Source: Euryodendron excelsum
Taxonomy: Eukaryota > Streptophyta > Magnoliopsida > Ericales > Pentaphylacaceae
Reading direction: 5' to 3'
Assembly: GCA_033060915.1 (NCBI GenBank)
Contig: CM065397.1
Location: 20,986,501-21,050,500 of the forward strand
DNA length: 64,000 nt
Of the stretch, positions 23,126-36,355 are shown in pieces. A model generated the notes under the pieces. The model did not search any database. It was given only the letters and a program-made list of their open reading frames with translations, and had not been told where the DNA came from. Position 1 is the stretch's first letter. Each line of letters starts with the position of its first letter. The translations under genes were made by a program, and so were the position numbers.

Positions 23126-24014
23126 GTAATTTTTTAAATTTTTGTTGAGTTTGACGTGTAGAATTCCGTTTGAACCATGTGAATAGTAGAAATTGATGTT
23201 TTGATATGTTTTGAACATTGTGGTAATGTTATTTTTGCATTTTGGTGCTTGTTTGATTGAATTTGAGTGATTTTATGTAATTATGTGAAGAGAGTTTTTT
23301 GCAAGAATTGGGGTTTGTTCCTACAGGCTTGGGCATGAGGTTTTTTGGCTAGATTTTTATGCCATGTGCCTTAGAAAAATGTGTTTAACAACCGTGTAAA
23401 GTTTCGTGATTTTTTGAAAACTTGGTGAATTTTTAATTTTTTGAAAAATAAGAAAATGCTTAGAAAATTAGGAAAATTAAAAAACTCAAGAAATTGATGA
23501 AAATTTTAGAGTTTAAAATTTTGAAAAATGTAGGAATATTTTAGAAAACATTTGAAATGATTTTTGAGAAATTTTAGGATAACTTTGAAAACCATTGATT
23601 TATTGGAAAATAAAACATGTGTTTTGAAAATCTCGAAAAATTAAAAAGTGCGCGGGGGTGCTGATGTTATGTGGTTGTAACGTTGTGAAGTGCACGATTT
23701 TTGTTTTATGTTGATATCATGGGTGTTGTAGGGATCATTTTTAAACGAAACTTTGTCGAAATTTTTAGAAATTAGAAAAAGAGTTGGAAAAGGTTTAGAA
23801 ATAAAATCATTTTTAAGGAAAAAGGCAGAAAACCTTTGAGATTTGATTTGAAGTTGGAATATCAAAATGTGTAGAAAATTTATTTTGACTTATCATTTGA
23901 AATCTTTTTATTATTTTTTTATTGTTTGTTGTTTATTTTATTTTACTTTATTATGTTATTATTTATCTGCACGTACGGCATATTAATGCCTCTTACCTTA
24001 GCATACCTTTTTAG
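23126..24014 (+). other. Probable 5' intron of the antisense PMD gene (B)
   Basis: 889 bp from GTAATT to ACCTTTTTAG, T-rich, the same position and nearly the same length as in A. The donor is weaker than in A (GTAAT against GTGAGT). Confidence 0.55.
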
Positions 24015-24015
24015 G

Positions 24016-25862
24016 ATGGCAGATGCGGGTGATGATGGTTCTGAGAGGAGACGTCGCTCGGGGAAGGCGGCTCGAATAGATTCCACCGATGGTTCCAGTT
24101 GATCCAGAGGTAGCCAACGATCTACTGGACGGGCCTTTTCTAGTCAGACCGGACAGGGGAGTAGGCCACCTGTCGACCCCTTTCCTCTAGTTAAGCAGAC
24201 CTTTGCAGAGGAGATTGGTGCTGAGGAGGAGGTACCGGGCCTTGGGGATTAGGTGACCGGTTATGGGAGAGCTTCCTCCAGACATAGGCAGATGGATGCT
24301 GACTTGGGTGACCTAGAGGTACCGGACATCCCACCACTCGGGGACCTTGCTTATCACCCCAGCGTATATTCCAAATAGCATTTGCCCCCTCCTCGGGTAC
24401 ACACAGCTTTTAGAGGGGCTGTTCATCAGGTCTTCGTGATCATGCAGCGGGCTGCTCCATCATATCGTGCCTTTTTGGCTGAGATCGGATTTGGAGCCTT
24501 CATGGGATTACAGGCTAACCGCTTGAACCGGCATTTAGTACTGGCGCTAGTTGAGCAGTGGTTTGGAGAGACCAGGACCTTCCATTTTGTCGGCTTCGAG
24601 TTAGGTCCCACTCCCTTGGATTAGGTGATCATCACAGGGCTTTCCTTTGTTGGTCGGCGGATCACTCTACAGTCAGTCAATAGAGACGAGGCATGCATTC
24701 TGCTGGACTTGCCTTCTCCTGAGCGCTCGGCCTTCCCAGTCTCTTGGCTTAGTCAGGATGACCGTACCTTTGCTACTGAGCCATCGCCTACCAGGTGGGA
24801 CATTATGAGATGACAACTTATTTTGTACATCATCTTTAGCTGCTTCTGCAACAACAACAAGTCACTTGTGCCTTTTCATTTTGGTGAGCATAGTAGCTGA
24901 TCTTGGGGCTTTATCGGAGCTGAATTAGGGGTCCTTCTCCTTTGGCTGCTTCCTTTCATCGATGCGGGTCCGGACTTCTTCCCGTTAGGGCAGCATAACT
25001 AGTTTATGGCCCTTTCTTATCTGGTGGAGCTACGAGTACCTGCCTGTTCGTTGTCCTGCAGTTGTCGAGAATGACCTTTAACCTTGTGCTTTGAGGTGGG
25101 CTCGTGACCGTGTGGCCTAGCTATCGGAGATTACTGACTTCATGACGCTACGGGCGAACTTGGAGTTGATTGAGGTGAGAGATGTGACTTAGCGACCCTT
25201 CATTGGATCAGTTCATTATGAGACGGTGCGGTACTTAGTTCCATTGTCCCTATCGAGGGCTGCTTTTCTTAGTGATGATACTTGGGAGTCTTATCTCAGA
25301 GAATGACACTGGCGGCAGTTTCATGAGGAGTTCCAATCAGCAGCAGCTCCGCCAGAGTATAGGTTTGGAGCCTTGGTGGCTGGAGTGCCTATTCCCTATC
25401 AGGAGTGGCAGCCGAGTGTCGAGTTCTTGCTTCCTCCGGATATAGACTGCGCTACACACTTCGAGGCTCATTCTGTATGTGCCTTCACCCGATTTAAGGT
25501 AGTAGTCAGCAGATACGCTGTGGGCCAGGAGGTGGTTGACTTATAGCGCTATGCCGGGGGATACGTGCCCCAAGCTGAGTTTACTGTTGTGAAAGATCAG
25601 AGGGATCAATACTAGACAGAGCGAGACCCGTATTAGGCAGAGGTGGCTTCCTTGACGACTCGAATAGCCCAGATGGGAGGTGGCGGGGTATGCCGTCTTT
25701 TCTTTCCTTATTCTTGCTCTGTTGTTGTTTAGTTCTTCTTTCATGCGGCTGATTTTGGTTCTATCTTCCCTGCAAGATGTTGGTGCTTCGAGTAGTTATC
25801 CACCTCCTCCGATGCTGGGTTTCGGGGATTTCGATCCAGATGACATTGACTTTGACCTTTGA
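24016..25862 (+). pseudogene. PMD pseudogene in element B
   Basis: Same gene as 5947-7788, with the same domain order (FLAEIGFGAF, VGRRITL, SWLSQDD) and acidic end FDPDDIDFDL. It has many in-frame stops. Against A: CGA-to-TAG near 24250, CAG-to-TAG near 24376, TGG-to-TAG near 24622, CGG-to-TGA near 24810, and others downstream. Most are C-to-T or G-to-A, as expected from deamination of methylated cytosine. Conversely B keeps CAG where A has TAG at 6127 and 7339. The ancestral frame was therefore open, and the two copies decayed independently. A 3' intron is recognisable near 25689-25777. Confidence 0.85.
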
Positions 25863-27730
25863 TAGATGCCCCTTGTGGAGACTCTAATATTCTTTTGCCC
25901 CTATTTCTGAGATGTATTTATGTTAGACAGCTTTATTTTGTAAGTTTTGTACAAAGATGGATATTTATGGTATTTAGATGCATGGATAGGCAAAGACATT
26001 TATGATCTTTTCAGCTAGGCAAATGATAAGATGTATGTGATGGATGATTATGTTATGTATCTATTACGTGAGTTGATATTGGTGACTTCTGTTTTTATAT
26101 GGAGTTATGTCCTATGCGAAGCTTTGCGATTTTTTTTATTTATTTTATGCACATGTTAGAAATTAACTAACAGAATGACAAGGGGTGCTGTTGAACTCGA
26201 TATCTTTGGAATGGTAACTCCTTCCTTTTCGGGGGCCTAGCCTTCCACTGGCTTAACCTTACCTTGATTGGATGATAGCACTTCGTACCTTTCTCAACCT
26301 TTTGATCGCCTCCGACTCTTTGCCTCGGGGTTAGTGTATATGATTGTTGGGCTGAAACTCTTGACTCTCGGCGTTTTAGCAACAGGTTTCCCGACCTTCA
26401 GCAGAGTGATAAGCGGCCAGTCCTTTCAATCCGAGGAGACTTTCTTTAGGACTGTAATGTAGGCTAGGTTATGGGCTTTTCGAAATGATGGGATATGTAG
26501 GCTCAAATTTAATGTTGTTTTCAATAGGATTTAGATCCGTACCATCCTTGACTTTTTTTCAGTAGGGCTAGCATCCCTCCTTAGCTTCGGCAACATATCT
26601 AGCTCATTTAGATCAAGTAATCTGTTTTCAATCAAAGTGGACTTTAGTAGGGTTGTAGTGTAGGCCATGGTTTTGGGGTTTTGCAAGAAAGGATAAAGGC
26701 TCGAACCCATTGTTTCTACTGGGTTTCTTTGTATCCTAGGACCCCCTTTAAATACACTTCTCAGGGTGAAAATGAATCTTTTCTTTCCCCCTTTCTATAT
26801 GCTTTTTGAGATGAACATGAGTCTCTTCTCTTTCGATCTTCTTATTATGCTTTTGAAGATGACTTAATCATGGTTTTCTTCAGGCCTTTCCTTAGATTTT
26901 TTATTTTTATTTTTTATTTTTTTTTCGGCCTCTTGCCCCTTGGCAACTCTTTTCCTTTGTTTTTTTTATTCTTTTTACCCCTTTTCGTTTTTTTTTATGA
27001 AACGAATAATTCTTCAACCCTTTTTCCTTAAACCTTTTTCTTGGCAGTTCAATCTAACCCAATGTGGGCGGTGATCCATAGGTTGGGATTTCCTCAAAAA
27101 GGATAAATGGCTCAATAGGTTTGGCAAGGGGTTGCTTCTAACTGTATGGGAAATAAAATAAGGGCCTCTCTTCACTTTGAACTAGATTGCTTGGTCTATA
27201 GAGCTTTCGATACTACCTTAGCATAGTGAGGGTGGATACCATTCCTAGATTTCTCAACTATTGTCTGCCCCAGTGTGTGGAGGACACTCTTGGATCGGGG
27301 TTGACAAATAAAATTTTCGCTTTCTGCTAGGCACTAGGGGTTAAGCAAAGGGAATATAAGAATTTTTTATTATTATTACTTTTTTAATATGTTGGAAAAT
27401 GAAAGACGGCTCCCCTTTATTTTGGTAATTTAGCCGCACATCCCTTAGCTTTAGTGTCTTGCAAGTGTTGCCTTTGGGTAGTTTCCTCACATATTCAAGA
27501 ACTCTTTTTTCAGAAAGCTGATCATTAAGGGAGTGGTTAACTCATGCTATCATCCCTTCAAGTCAAACTGACCCCTAAGATAGACCATGCCCCTTGTGTA
27601 GAAAGTAGCTACCATTCCTAAGAGAAGATAAGACAACAACGATGAAATAAAAGACTATCATTTGATTACTATTATCATTTTTTATGGAAAGCATTGAGTT
27701 CTTAAACTATAAGAAAATGTAAACATTAAT
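25863..27730. other. Spacer between convergent PMD and gag in element B
   Basis: Homologous to 7789-9660 of A; poly-T runs near 26128-26145 and 26905-26930. No coding homology seen on either strand. Confidence 0.5.
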
Positions 27731-29826
27731 TTAAAGATAGAAAGTAAAAGGGATAGAAAGAAAGTGGGTGAAAACACTCCTCTCTTGTACGCTTTTGATG
27801 GGATTCCTGTTTTCGTAAGGCCTCGGGACAATGCCCACATCTTCGATACTCCATTCGTGATTCAGGTCCTTGGCCAAGGCGAGACAGGCGAAGGCTTCTG
27901 TTAGAGCTTCGAACATGTCGGCATTGATGGTGTAGTCAGTAGCTTCATTGATCTCTTTCTCGTTCTTTGCAACAGGTCCTTCTGTAAATAGGGTGGCTAG
28001 TTCATCTCCTTCTAACTCGAACGACTCTGTCTGTTCTCTTGGCTCTTCTAGCCCCCAACCCATGTCTTCATAGTTGTACTTAGTTGCGGGCCAAGGGTTT
28101 TCCAGCAAATGACTTTCAGCTGCTGCATACTTCGGGTGTAGAAACTCATCATCCCATCCATCGGCAGTTATGCTTTCAATATGTTCTTCCTTCGGGAACA
28201 TTGGTCCTTAATGGGCTAGTCAAAAGCATCAGGCACCTCATTAGGGTTATAGAGATAAATCGGGCACAATGGGAGATCCTCCTCCCAGTCATCTTCTTCA
28301 TTGGTCTCCCAATTGTCCTCATAACCTTCAGCCTCGAGCTCGTCAAACTCTCCCTCGCCTTCCATTTCTACTAATATCATGTTGACGGTGTGATCCGGCA
28401 GAGGGTTAGTGGTTATATTGGGGGTCGAAGCAGGTTTTATCGGCTGCAGATCAAGGGTCTTGTTGTCGATCAAGTCTTGGATTTTGTGCTTGAGAGCGAA
28501 GCAGCTTTCGATGTCGTATCCTTGGCCACCTGAATGGTATTCACATGTAAGGGCGGCATTAAAGGTTGGGGGTAGAGGGCTTGGCAATGGGCAAGCAGGT
28601 ATGGGTTTCAGGATATTGTTCTTTAGCAAGTTACGGTAGGCCTCAGTTTGGGTGCAAGCTAAGGTGTTGAAGGTACGGATGCATCGAGCGGGTCTATTAA
28701 AGTTGGGTCATGCCCCGACGAGGCCATAGTTAGAGGTTGGAATAGGCATTGTTAAGCTGGGTAAGGGCAGGACAGGGTGTGATTATAGTGGTGGACGGTA
28801 TTGGGGTGGTTGCCTAGGCAAGATGGCAGACACTTCGCTTTCTTTTCTGACTGTTCCCTTTGCAGTAGCCACCCTCTTGGCTATGTTGGCGGTACTTTCT
28901 CCAGTCTGGGCGTAGGGGTTCGTAATTCTCCCTGTCTTGAGGCCGTTTTCTATCATCTCCCCCTACATGATGAGCTCAGAGAAGCTTTTCCCTATACTTG
29001 TGCAGAGCTTCTCATAGTATATACCTTGAAAAGTGTGCACAAATAGTTGTACGTACTCTTTCTCTTTTAATGGGGGATTGACTTGTGCGCCAGCTTCTCT
29101 CCATCTCAAGGCATACTTCTTAAAGTTTTCCTTTTCACCCTTGCTCATAGTCATCAAGGACCATCGGTTAGAGGTGAGATCAATATTGTGACGATATTGG
29201 GCTGTAAATGCATTAACTAGCTCGATCCAAGTTGTGATCTTCCTTAGGTCGAGACGAGCAAACCATTATAGAGCAGACCCCGTGAAGCTGTGTTGAAATA
29301 GCTGCATGAGGAGCTTCGGATCATTGCCGTGACCACTTAGCTCTCCAGCATAGAGACGAAGATGAGCGACGGGGTTACCAGTGCCGTCATACTTCTAGAA
29401 GTTAGGTATTTTGAACCTAGCGGGTCTCGGGTAGTCAGGAAAGAAACATAACTCGTCATAGGCAGTGAACCCGTAAGTGTCGTGGCCATGGAGACTTCGC
29501 AGTAAATCCTCTAGCCCTTGGATTTTCAGACTGAGAGGGTCTAGGGCGGCCTTCTTTATGACAGGTGAAAGTAATATGGTCTTGTCCTCTTCAACGTTGA
29601 TCCCTTTGGCATCTTCCTTATTCCTCCCCGCATTGTCAGACTAAAGCACGATCCTTGGATTAGCAGGTTCGGGGTCCTTTGACGAAGTCATGGATGATGA
29701 TGGGACTACAACAATATCCTTCATAGCTATAGTTTGAATGAGTTTGAGTATCTCATCCATCTTGGTCCTCATTTCGTTAACCTCTTCCCGAGAGACTTAA
29801 GATGATTCTTCAGGATTAGAAGCCAT
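27731..29826 (-). pseudogene. Tat-type gag of element B, with stops
   Basis: From ATG 29826 one - strand frame runs to 28216, interrupted by about six stops; a frameshift leads to a further block 28201-27731. In order: a coiled-coil-like N terminus (EVNEMRTKMDEILKLIQ), then the retrotransposon gag capsid domain (FARLDLRKITTWIELVNAF; FKKYALRWREAGAQVNPPL; FSELIM) around 29270-28963, then a nucleocapsid CEYHSGGQGYDIESC near 28540, then an acidic stretch of Glu/Asp around 28330-28260. The last block (ALTEAFACLALAKDL, VGIVPRPY, SVFTHFLSIPFT) is conserved with A, but I do not recognise it; it could be the end of gag or a spacer once leading to protease. Gag would form the capsid and bind the RNA. 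No protease or RT follows. Confidence 0.82.
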
Positions 29827-31380
29827 CAATGATACTCTTTGCCAGGTGATAATGGGATCCCTAGGTGGATGTTGCCCCTTCTTGGGAGCAATATTGACTC
29901 AGTGCAGGGTGACCTCTGTAAATAGAAATAAAAAGAAAGAAAGAAAAAGACAAAAACACAAATTGCAAGGCAGTTTCTGGTTTTTAGGGAGCTTTATGCG
30001 ATGCATGTTCTAGGGTGCCCCTCTTTTAGGAGGGAAGCTAAGCATGATGCATTGGCTCACTTTTGGAGATAGGGGATTGCCCTTGTATGCAGATGCCTTA
30101 CCGTCATCGGGAAACCTTTCCTTCGTTCATGCATTTATTCAGTCACTCATTCGCGGAAAATGAAGGAATACATTTAACTTCAAGTTTATGATATAAAAGA
30201 ATTGAAACACATTTTAACAGGGGGAGAGGGAACATGTTTCTTTGGAATTTCTGCCTATCTAGTTTTACATGAAAAGTCCTAAACTACTCTTATGTCTCCG
30301 GATTTGCCTTCCTTGGATTCAATGTGAAGGAGGTCACTGAGAGACCTTGTTGACTGATTGCCCCTTGTCTTCTTGGCAACCCTATCTCCGTGAGCATAGA
30401 GGGATTGAGGTCCCTCTTATGGAATGAATTGAGATGCATGCTATGAGTCCTTAGGGTTACGTGGGAACCCTCAGGGTTTAGGTAGGCTTAATGCAAGGAA
30501 GAGTGAACTAGGTGTCACTCTCAATGGGTTGATCATATGCATAAGAATGCGGTGACTTGATTTACTTGGAACTCTCGTCTTGACATGAAATATAGAATGC
30601 ATGAAAATGGATGCATAGAGTATAAGGAAAGAGAATACAGTTGAAGTACTTATGCATATATGAGCAGTTAGACAGGCATTATAATAGTATGAATACAGTC
30701 ATTATAACAACAGAAATAGACAGGTATAAATTAAAATAAGAGTAGTTGCCCTTTACTCCATGGTTTTGGAAAATGGTGCGCGTGTCTTAAATCAGACAGA
30801 GGTTCGACTATACATGGTGTCTATATGAGCATGAGGTTGAGGGTTGACTAATGCATCCTAAAAAGGCTCGGTCCCCGGATCTTGAAACCTAGGCCCACTC
30901 CTCGAGACGATGCCATGATCGGTTGGTGATCCGAGCGAGGGAACCAACAAGAGGCCGTAGGCAAAGAAACTGACACAGCATCTTGCCCACAACCAATATA
31001 CCATTCTCCATTTCTAACTATAAAGGTCATATCAGGATAAAATTCAAGTATGCAGAATGCAAGTGCACATGCAGTGTTTGTGTGTGATTTTTGAAAGCAG
31101 AGGAAAGAGCCCAATAAACTCCCATTCATCATGTTCATCACATTCATGCATGACAGTTAAAATTTAAACAAAAGGCACACCTACAAAACAAAGATGCAAG
31201 AGTTAGTATGTGGATGGCAAACTTAATACAAGATAATATGAATAAATGCATGTTTTTTTTTTTAAACAATTTTGAAATTTTGGTTTTGAAAATTTAAAGT
31301 GAATAGGATTGAACAAGTTAATTGAAGACTCTACATAGGTGAACGGTAAAGATACATGACTACGGCCTAACCCTCTAAGT
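29827..31380 (-). other. 5' leader of element B
   Basis: Non-coding, homologous to the A and C leaders. Just upstream of gag it reads (- strand) a long pyrimidine run ending CTATTTACAG, a good 3' splice-site sequence (about 29916-29955). No matching donor could be fixed by eye. Confidence 0.5.
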
Positions 31381-31399
31381 GTTCCCAGTGGAGTCGCCA
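31381..31399 (-). other. Primer binding site of element B
   Basis: - strand TGGCGACTCCACTGGGAAC, two bases after the LTR end; tRNA-Arg-type PBS of Tat/Ogre elements, one transition away from stricter forms. Confidence 0.88.
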
Positions 31400-31401
31400 G
31401 T

Positions 31402-34400
31402 TGTCACGCCCAGATTTTTCGCACCCAAGGAATACACACACAAGTGGAAAAAACACTGTACCCTTTCGTTAGAACTCACCCTCCTAGAAGAATGAATGCT
31501 ACTATGTTTGAATTGAAAATCGATTTGAATAAAGGGCTTTTGAAAAACATTTGGAGTCGCCACCTAACTTGATTAAGGTGAGTTAGGTCACCTAAAAAAC
31601 TAAGCATAATCCGAAGACTACACTTAGGGTTTTTGAAAAGGATTTTGAAAATACTTCCTCAAAAGAGGGTTTTTAGGAAAACAGGTTGTTTGGCAAACTT
31701 TGAAAAATATGTAAGCCCTTTTTTGAAAATAAACTCCATTTTGGTCTTTGAAAACAGTGATCCTAGGTTCGGAGGTTGGTTACGTGTAGGGAATACGCAC
31801 TAAGCCATCACCCTACCTCGCCCTCGCAGTACTTGCATGTCTATTTACCCTAGATTCACCTATGAGAGTCTTCAATTAATATATGTCCAATCCTATCCAC
31901 TTTAGAAAATAATTTTGAAAAGAATGATGCATGATATCCAATTGTAAGAGAGAAAGTTGGAAACTAGATTTGGAAAGAGATTTGAAAAAAAATTGATTTG
32001 ATTTTAGAAAAGAGATTTGAAAAGATAGTTTTGAAATTGAAATTGAAAAGAGATTTAAAAAGGTATATTTGATTTGATTTTGAAAATAGATTTGAGAAAA
32101 GAGATTTGAAAAGAATTATGGAATTGGAAATTGGAAAAAGGTTGTGGAATTGGAGATTTGAAAAAGGTTGTGACCGCACCCATGAGAGTTGCTTATATAT
32201 CCTTTTGAAATAATCAGGTCAGTCGTAGTTCGAACAAGAGTCCAATAGAAAATAGAAGGTATGATTGGAGGAAAGAGATTGAATTGGAATTTGGATTTGA
32301 TTTGAGTTTAGAATAGAAGATTGGAATTTGAAATGGAAGAATAGAGACCCTAGACCTTGGAAGATAGGATTTAGAAAGGACTTGAGATTCAGAAAGACTT
32401 GACTCGATTGTTGGACTTGGAAGATCGAAGAAAGATTGGATTTAGGAAGGGTTCGAATTAGGAAAGGTCCGATTTAGGAAAGTTTCAAAATAGGAAAGTG
32501 TTATTTTTTGAAAGTTTCGTTTTAGGAAAGTTTCAATTTAGGAAAGTGTTTTTTAGGAAAGTTTCATTTTAGGAAAGTTTTGAAATTAGGAAAGTTTTGA
32601 AATTAGGAAAGGTTTCATTTTAAGAAAGTATTGAAATTGGAAAGTTTTGAAAGTTGGAAAGTTTAGAATTTAGAAAGTTTCGAATTTAGAAAGTTTTAGA
32701 TTTGGAAAGATTAGAATTTGGGAAGTTTAGAATTTCAGAAAGATTCAAAGTTTGAGTTTTGGAAATTCTTGAAATTAGGAAAGGTTTTGAGTTTAAGAAG
32801 AGTTTGAAAAGTTAGATTTGGAAAGTTAAGATTTGGAAAATGATGAAATTAAGAAAGGTTTAAAAGCTTAACGTTTTAGGAAACATTTAAAAGTTTAAGT
32901 TTAGGAAACTTAAGGTTTAGGAAAGTACTAGATTAGGAAGGAGTTGAATTAGGAAAGATTTGGGTTTAGAAGGATTAAGAGTCCTATTTCCTAAAACAAG
33001 GGATTGGATTTTGTTTCTAAAAGAAATGTTTTGATTTTGTTTCCAAAAACGAAGGATTGGATCTAGTTTCCTAAAGGGAAGATTGGATTTGGCTTCCTAA
33101 AGGGAAGATGGAGTTTTAGAAACCCTAGATTCGAAAAGCTATAGTTTTGACGTAGAAAAGGAGTTTTGAAAATATATATAGTTTTGATGTAGAAAACAAT
33201 AAGTTTTTGGAAACCTAGGTTTTGAGGCCAAAATAAGGAATCGGAAACAATGTGTTTGAGGAGGAAAATTAGGGTTTCCTAATTGTTGCTCTAGGGCTTA
33301 ACTTAGGCTCTAAGGAAAGAGTTTTTGGAAAGTGAATTTTTTGAAATGAAGATTTTCGAAAAGAAATCCTAGAGATGAGTTTCTAGAAAGGGGAGTTTTG
33401 AAGAGAGAATTTTTGGAAAGATTTTTGGAAGGAGATTGTTGGAAAGAGTTTTTAGGAAAGAGATTTAGGAAAGAGATTTTTGGAAAGAGTTGTTTAGGAA
33501 GGAACTGTAATGAGCATTTTTGGAGAGTGAATTTTGAAGAAAGCATTTTTGGAAGGGAGCTTTTAGGAAAGACGTTTCTGGAAAGAGATTGTTGGAAGGG
33601 AGTTTTTCTAAGAAGGAGACCTAGGGAGCACTTTTAGAAAGTGAATTTTGAGGAGAGCATTTTGGAAAGGAGTTTTTAGGAAGTTTTGAAAAATAGATTT
33701 TTGAAGGGAGTTTTTAGAAGTCAAATTTGGAAAGGAATTTCGAAAAGGAGATTGGAAAGAATTTTTAGAAATATGTTGAAAGAGAGGTTTTTAGATGGAG
33801 AGATTTGAAAAGAGAGTTTTTAGAAAGTATATAAAATATTTCATTTTCCTAAATCGATTCTAACCATAAGAAGATTAGAACCATTTTATGATAGTGGTTT
33901 TGAAAACAACAATGTTTTGAAAATATGGATCATGTTGGTCACTTTAAATGTAACACTTTCCTAAAGCAACCTTAACCAGGGGAAGGCTAGAATCACCTTA
34001 GGATTATGATTTTGAAAACAAGTTTTGAAAAAGAAGGTTTTGATGCAAGTTTGAAAACAATATTAATCCAAGTTTTGAAAACGAGTTTGAAAACGAATTT
34101 TGGAAGAATGCAAGATCATGATATGCACAATGCAAAGAGGGTCGTGAACATACAAGGTTAAAGGCTTCACCACATAATCAAGGGGGCCGAACCCACATGG
34201 TCTCGGGTTAGACTAAAAGAAAGCCCCCAACACGGTGACTCTCCAATAGCCTAATCCTATACATGGACCGGAAATTTCCTTGTTTCAAGCTTGCAAGAAG
34301 GGGGGAAGAAGATGGGGGGGTTAAAATAGAAGAAAATCCAAGTGGGTTAGGAGAGAGAAGAGAGGGGGGAAGATGCGTAAACATAAATAAGAAGCCTACC

Positions 34401-36355
34401 TTGTGTCTTCTTTATTTTGCTGAGCTTTGCGCTCTTTGCTTTGCTTGTCTTGCTTCGGTCTTCACTTCAGTTTTCAAGAGTTTGTCTTCAATCTTCAAAA
34501 CTTTGTAGTTGTAGCAATCCAAGCCTTCAATGGAGGGTTTGAGGCTAGTGTATGAGTATATAAGAGTGTATGAGTGTACAGGAGGCTAGGGTTTGTGTAC
34601 TGAGGCTAGGGTTTGGGAAAACCTAAGGAGACTAGGGTTTAGAGAGGCTACGAGCTCTGTATGTCGAATAATAGGGTCTTTAGACTGAGTTGGCAGACCT
34701 CTTTTACGCTGGAGGAGGCTCTGTTTTTATAGACAACAGAATGACCTGGCGCTTGTTACAGTGGCGCTAGGCTAAAAATGCTTCTGGGGCCACTAGGAGT
34801 GACGCCAAGCCAAATATTGGCTTGGTGCCACTACTAGTGGCACCAGCCAGTTAGGAAAGTTTTAAGGTCAGCAAGCAACATATCTTGAGAAGATTTGGGC
34901 GTCTATACTAGTGACTACCAGGCAATTTTTAGCCTAGCTTCACTAGGAGTGACTCCAGAAGGCCCTGGAAGGACTTGAGGGACCGAGAATGGCCTGGAAG
35001 GCCGAAAAAGGGCAAGAACCCTTAGAATAGGGTCCCGGGGCTATTTGACTTAAAAAAGGATGTCAAAGTTTGTTAGAGGGGTCGACCTAGCCATTTGGGG
35101 CAAAACGATCAATTGGGCTAGAAAGTTGCCGGGACAGACTCAGAATATCCTGAAAGAAGACTCGAGATTTGGAAACATTATTTAGAATGTTCCCAAGAGG
35201 CTGCCGGTTTGATATCCAAAGCCGGTGTGGTCGGCAAATGAGACCGGCCTACTAGGGGCAAAACAGTCATTTTGCACCGGGTTTGCCGGAATTGACTCGG
35301 AAGGATCCGGAAAGATAAAGGATGGTCGAGAATACTATAAAAAGCATCCTCGGGAGATTATCGATTTGATATGCAAAGCCGGTATGGTCCCCGGTGCGCT
35401 CGGATGCCCAACGGCAAAATGATCATCTTGACCGAAAAGTCTCGGAACTGGCCCGAAACTGACTAGAAGGCACCTAATCATGACGAATTGTATTTAAGAC
35501 GATCTTGGAAGGGTGGACTTACCGTTCTGAAGACTTAGGTATTATCTCGAGAAACGTGCCAAAAATGGCCCTAGGGACAGTTTAGTCATTTTTCACCGAA
35601 GTGGACTAGCAGGCACTGGTGTTGACCTAGGTTTTGAGTGTTTCTGCCACTTTGACGGCGGTCTCATGATACAGGGGTTTGTTGGCAATTCCCTATATCG
35701 ACCTGCTTGTGAGTATTTCTGCTACTCTAACGGTTGCGATGTTTACGAGTACTTCCGCTACTCTGATAGTTCGCGATCATTCCCGAGACTGCTTGATCTC
35801 AATAAGCTGCTAAAGGGACTTAGCGCCTGAGAAGTCAACTTTCTCAGAAGGCGTGCTGAAATGGACATTTCTGCATTAGCAGGCTAGTAGGCGCCATAGG
35901 TGGACTGTTCTACCATCTAGGGGACTTGGGGTCTCGTCCTAGTTAACAGGTTTAAAGGGACTTACCGTTTCGAAGAGACTTTCTTCAAAAAACGTGCCAG
36001 ATTGGATAGACTTACCATCTTGAGGAATCAGCTTTCTCGAGAGAGGGATTGGAATTGGAATTAGAAAAGGAATTAGAAAGGGGTCTTACCATCTTCGAAA
36101 AGACGTGCCTGTATAAATTGAAAAGGGGACTCACCATCTTCGAAAAGACGCGCTTGATTTTGGATTTGGACCAAACAATGCCCCTAAGGGCATTTCGGTC
36201 CTTTTGCCTCTCTTTAGGTCTGGTGGGCCCGTGAAGAGATAGATAAACGGGATTAGACTTGGAAAGTTGATTTGACTCAGAATATGTCCACATTGACTTG
36301 AATACAAGTCTGGACGGACCGTAGATTGCCGAGCGGTAAAAAATGGGATGCTTAC
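31402..36355 (-). repeat. Element B 5' LTR
   Basis: 4,954 bp from TGTCACGCCC to GGGATGCTTAC. The final A is missing and replaced by the first T of the copia LTR. It has the same internal order as 17715-22663, including the C-poor purine tract (about 32250-33830), GGCGCT/GGCACC motifs (34749-34850) and U3 hairpins (36085-36150). The TATA is degraded (TTTTTATAG near 34725). Confidence 0.88.

Larger units (their letters stand above)
17715..36355 (-). mobile_element. Element B: non-autonomous Tat/Ogre-like Ty3/gypsy element
   Basis: An 18.6-kb relative of A in the same orientation: 5' LTR 31402-36355, PBS 31381-31399, leader, gag (29826-27731), spacer, antisense PMD pseudogene (24016-25862) with upstream exon and intron, and 3' LTR 17715-22663. 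Both LTRs are near full length (about 4.95 kb) but differ by many substitutions and indels, so B is older than A. It is inserted into C's LTR; the left flank is ATAAT. The right flank is lost, because the copia array starts where the last A of the LTR should be. No pol is seen. Confidence 0.87.

Noticed and set aside
28084..28374. + strand frames opposite the B gag
   Set aside because: They are shadows of the gag frame; gag domains are clear on the - strand.
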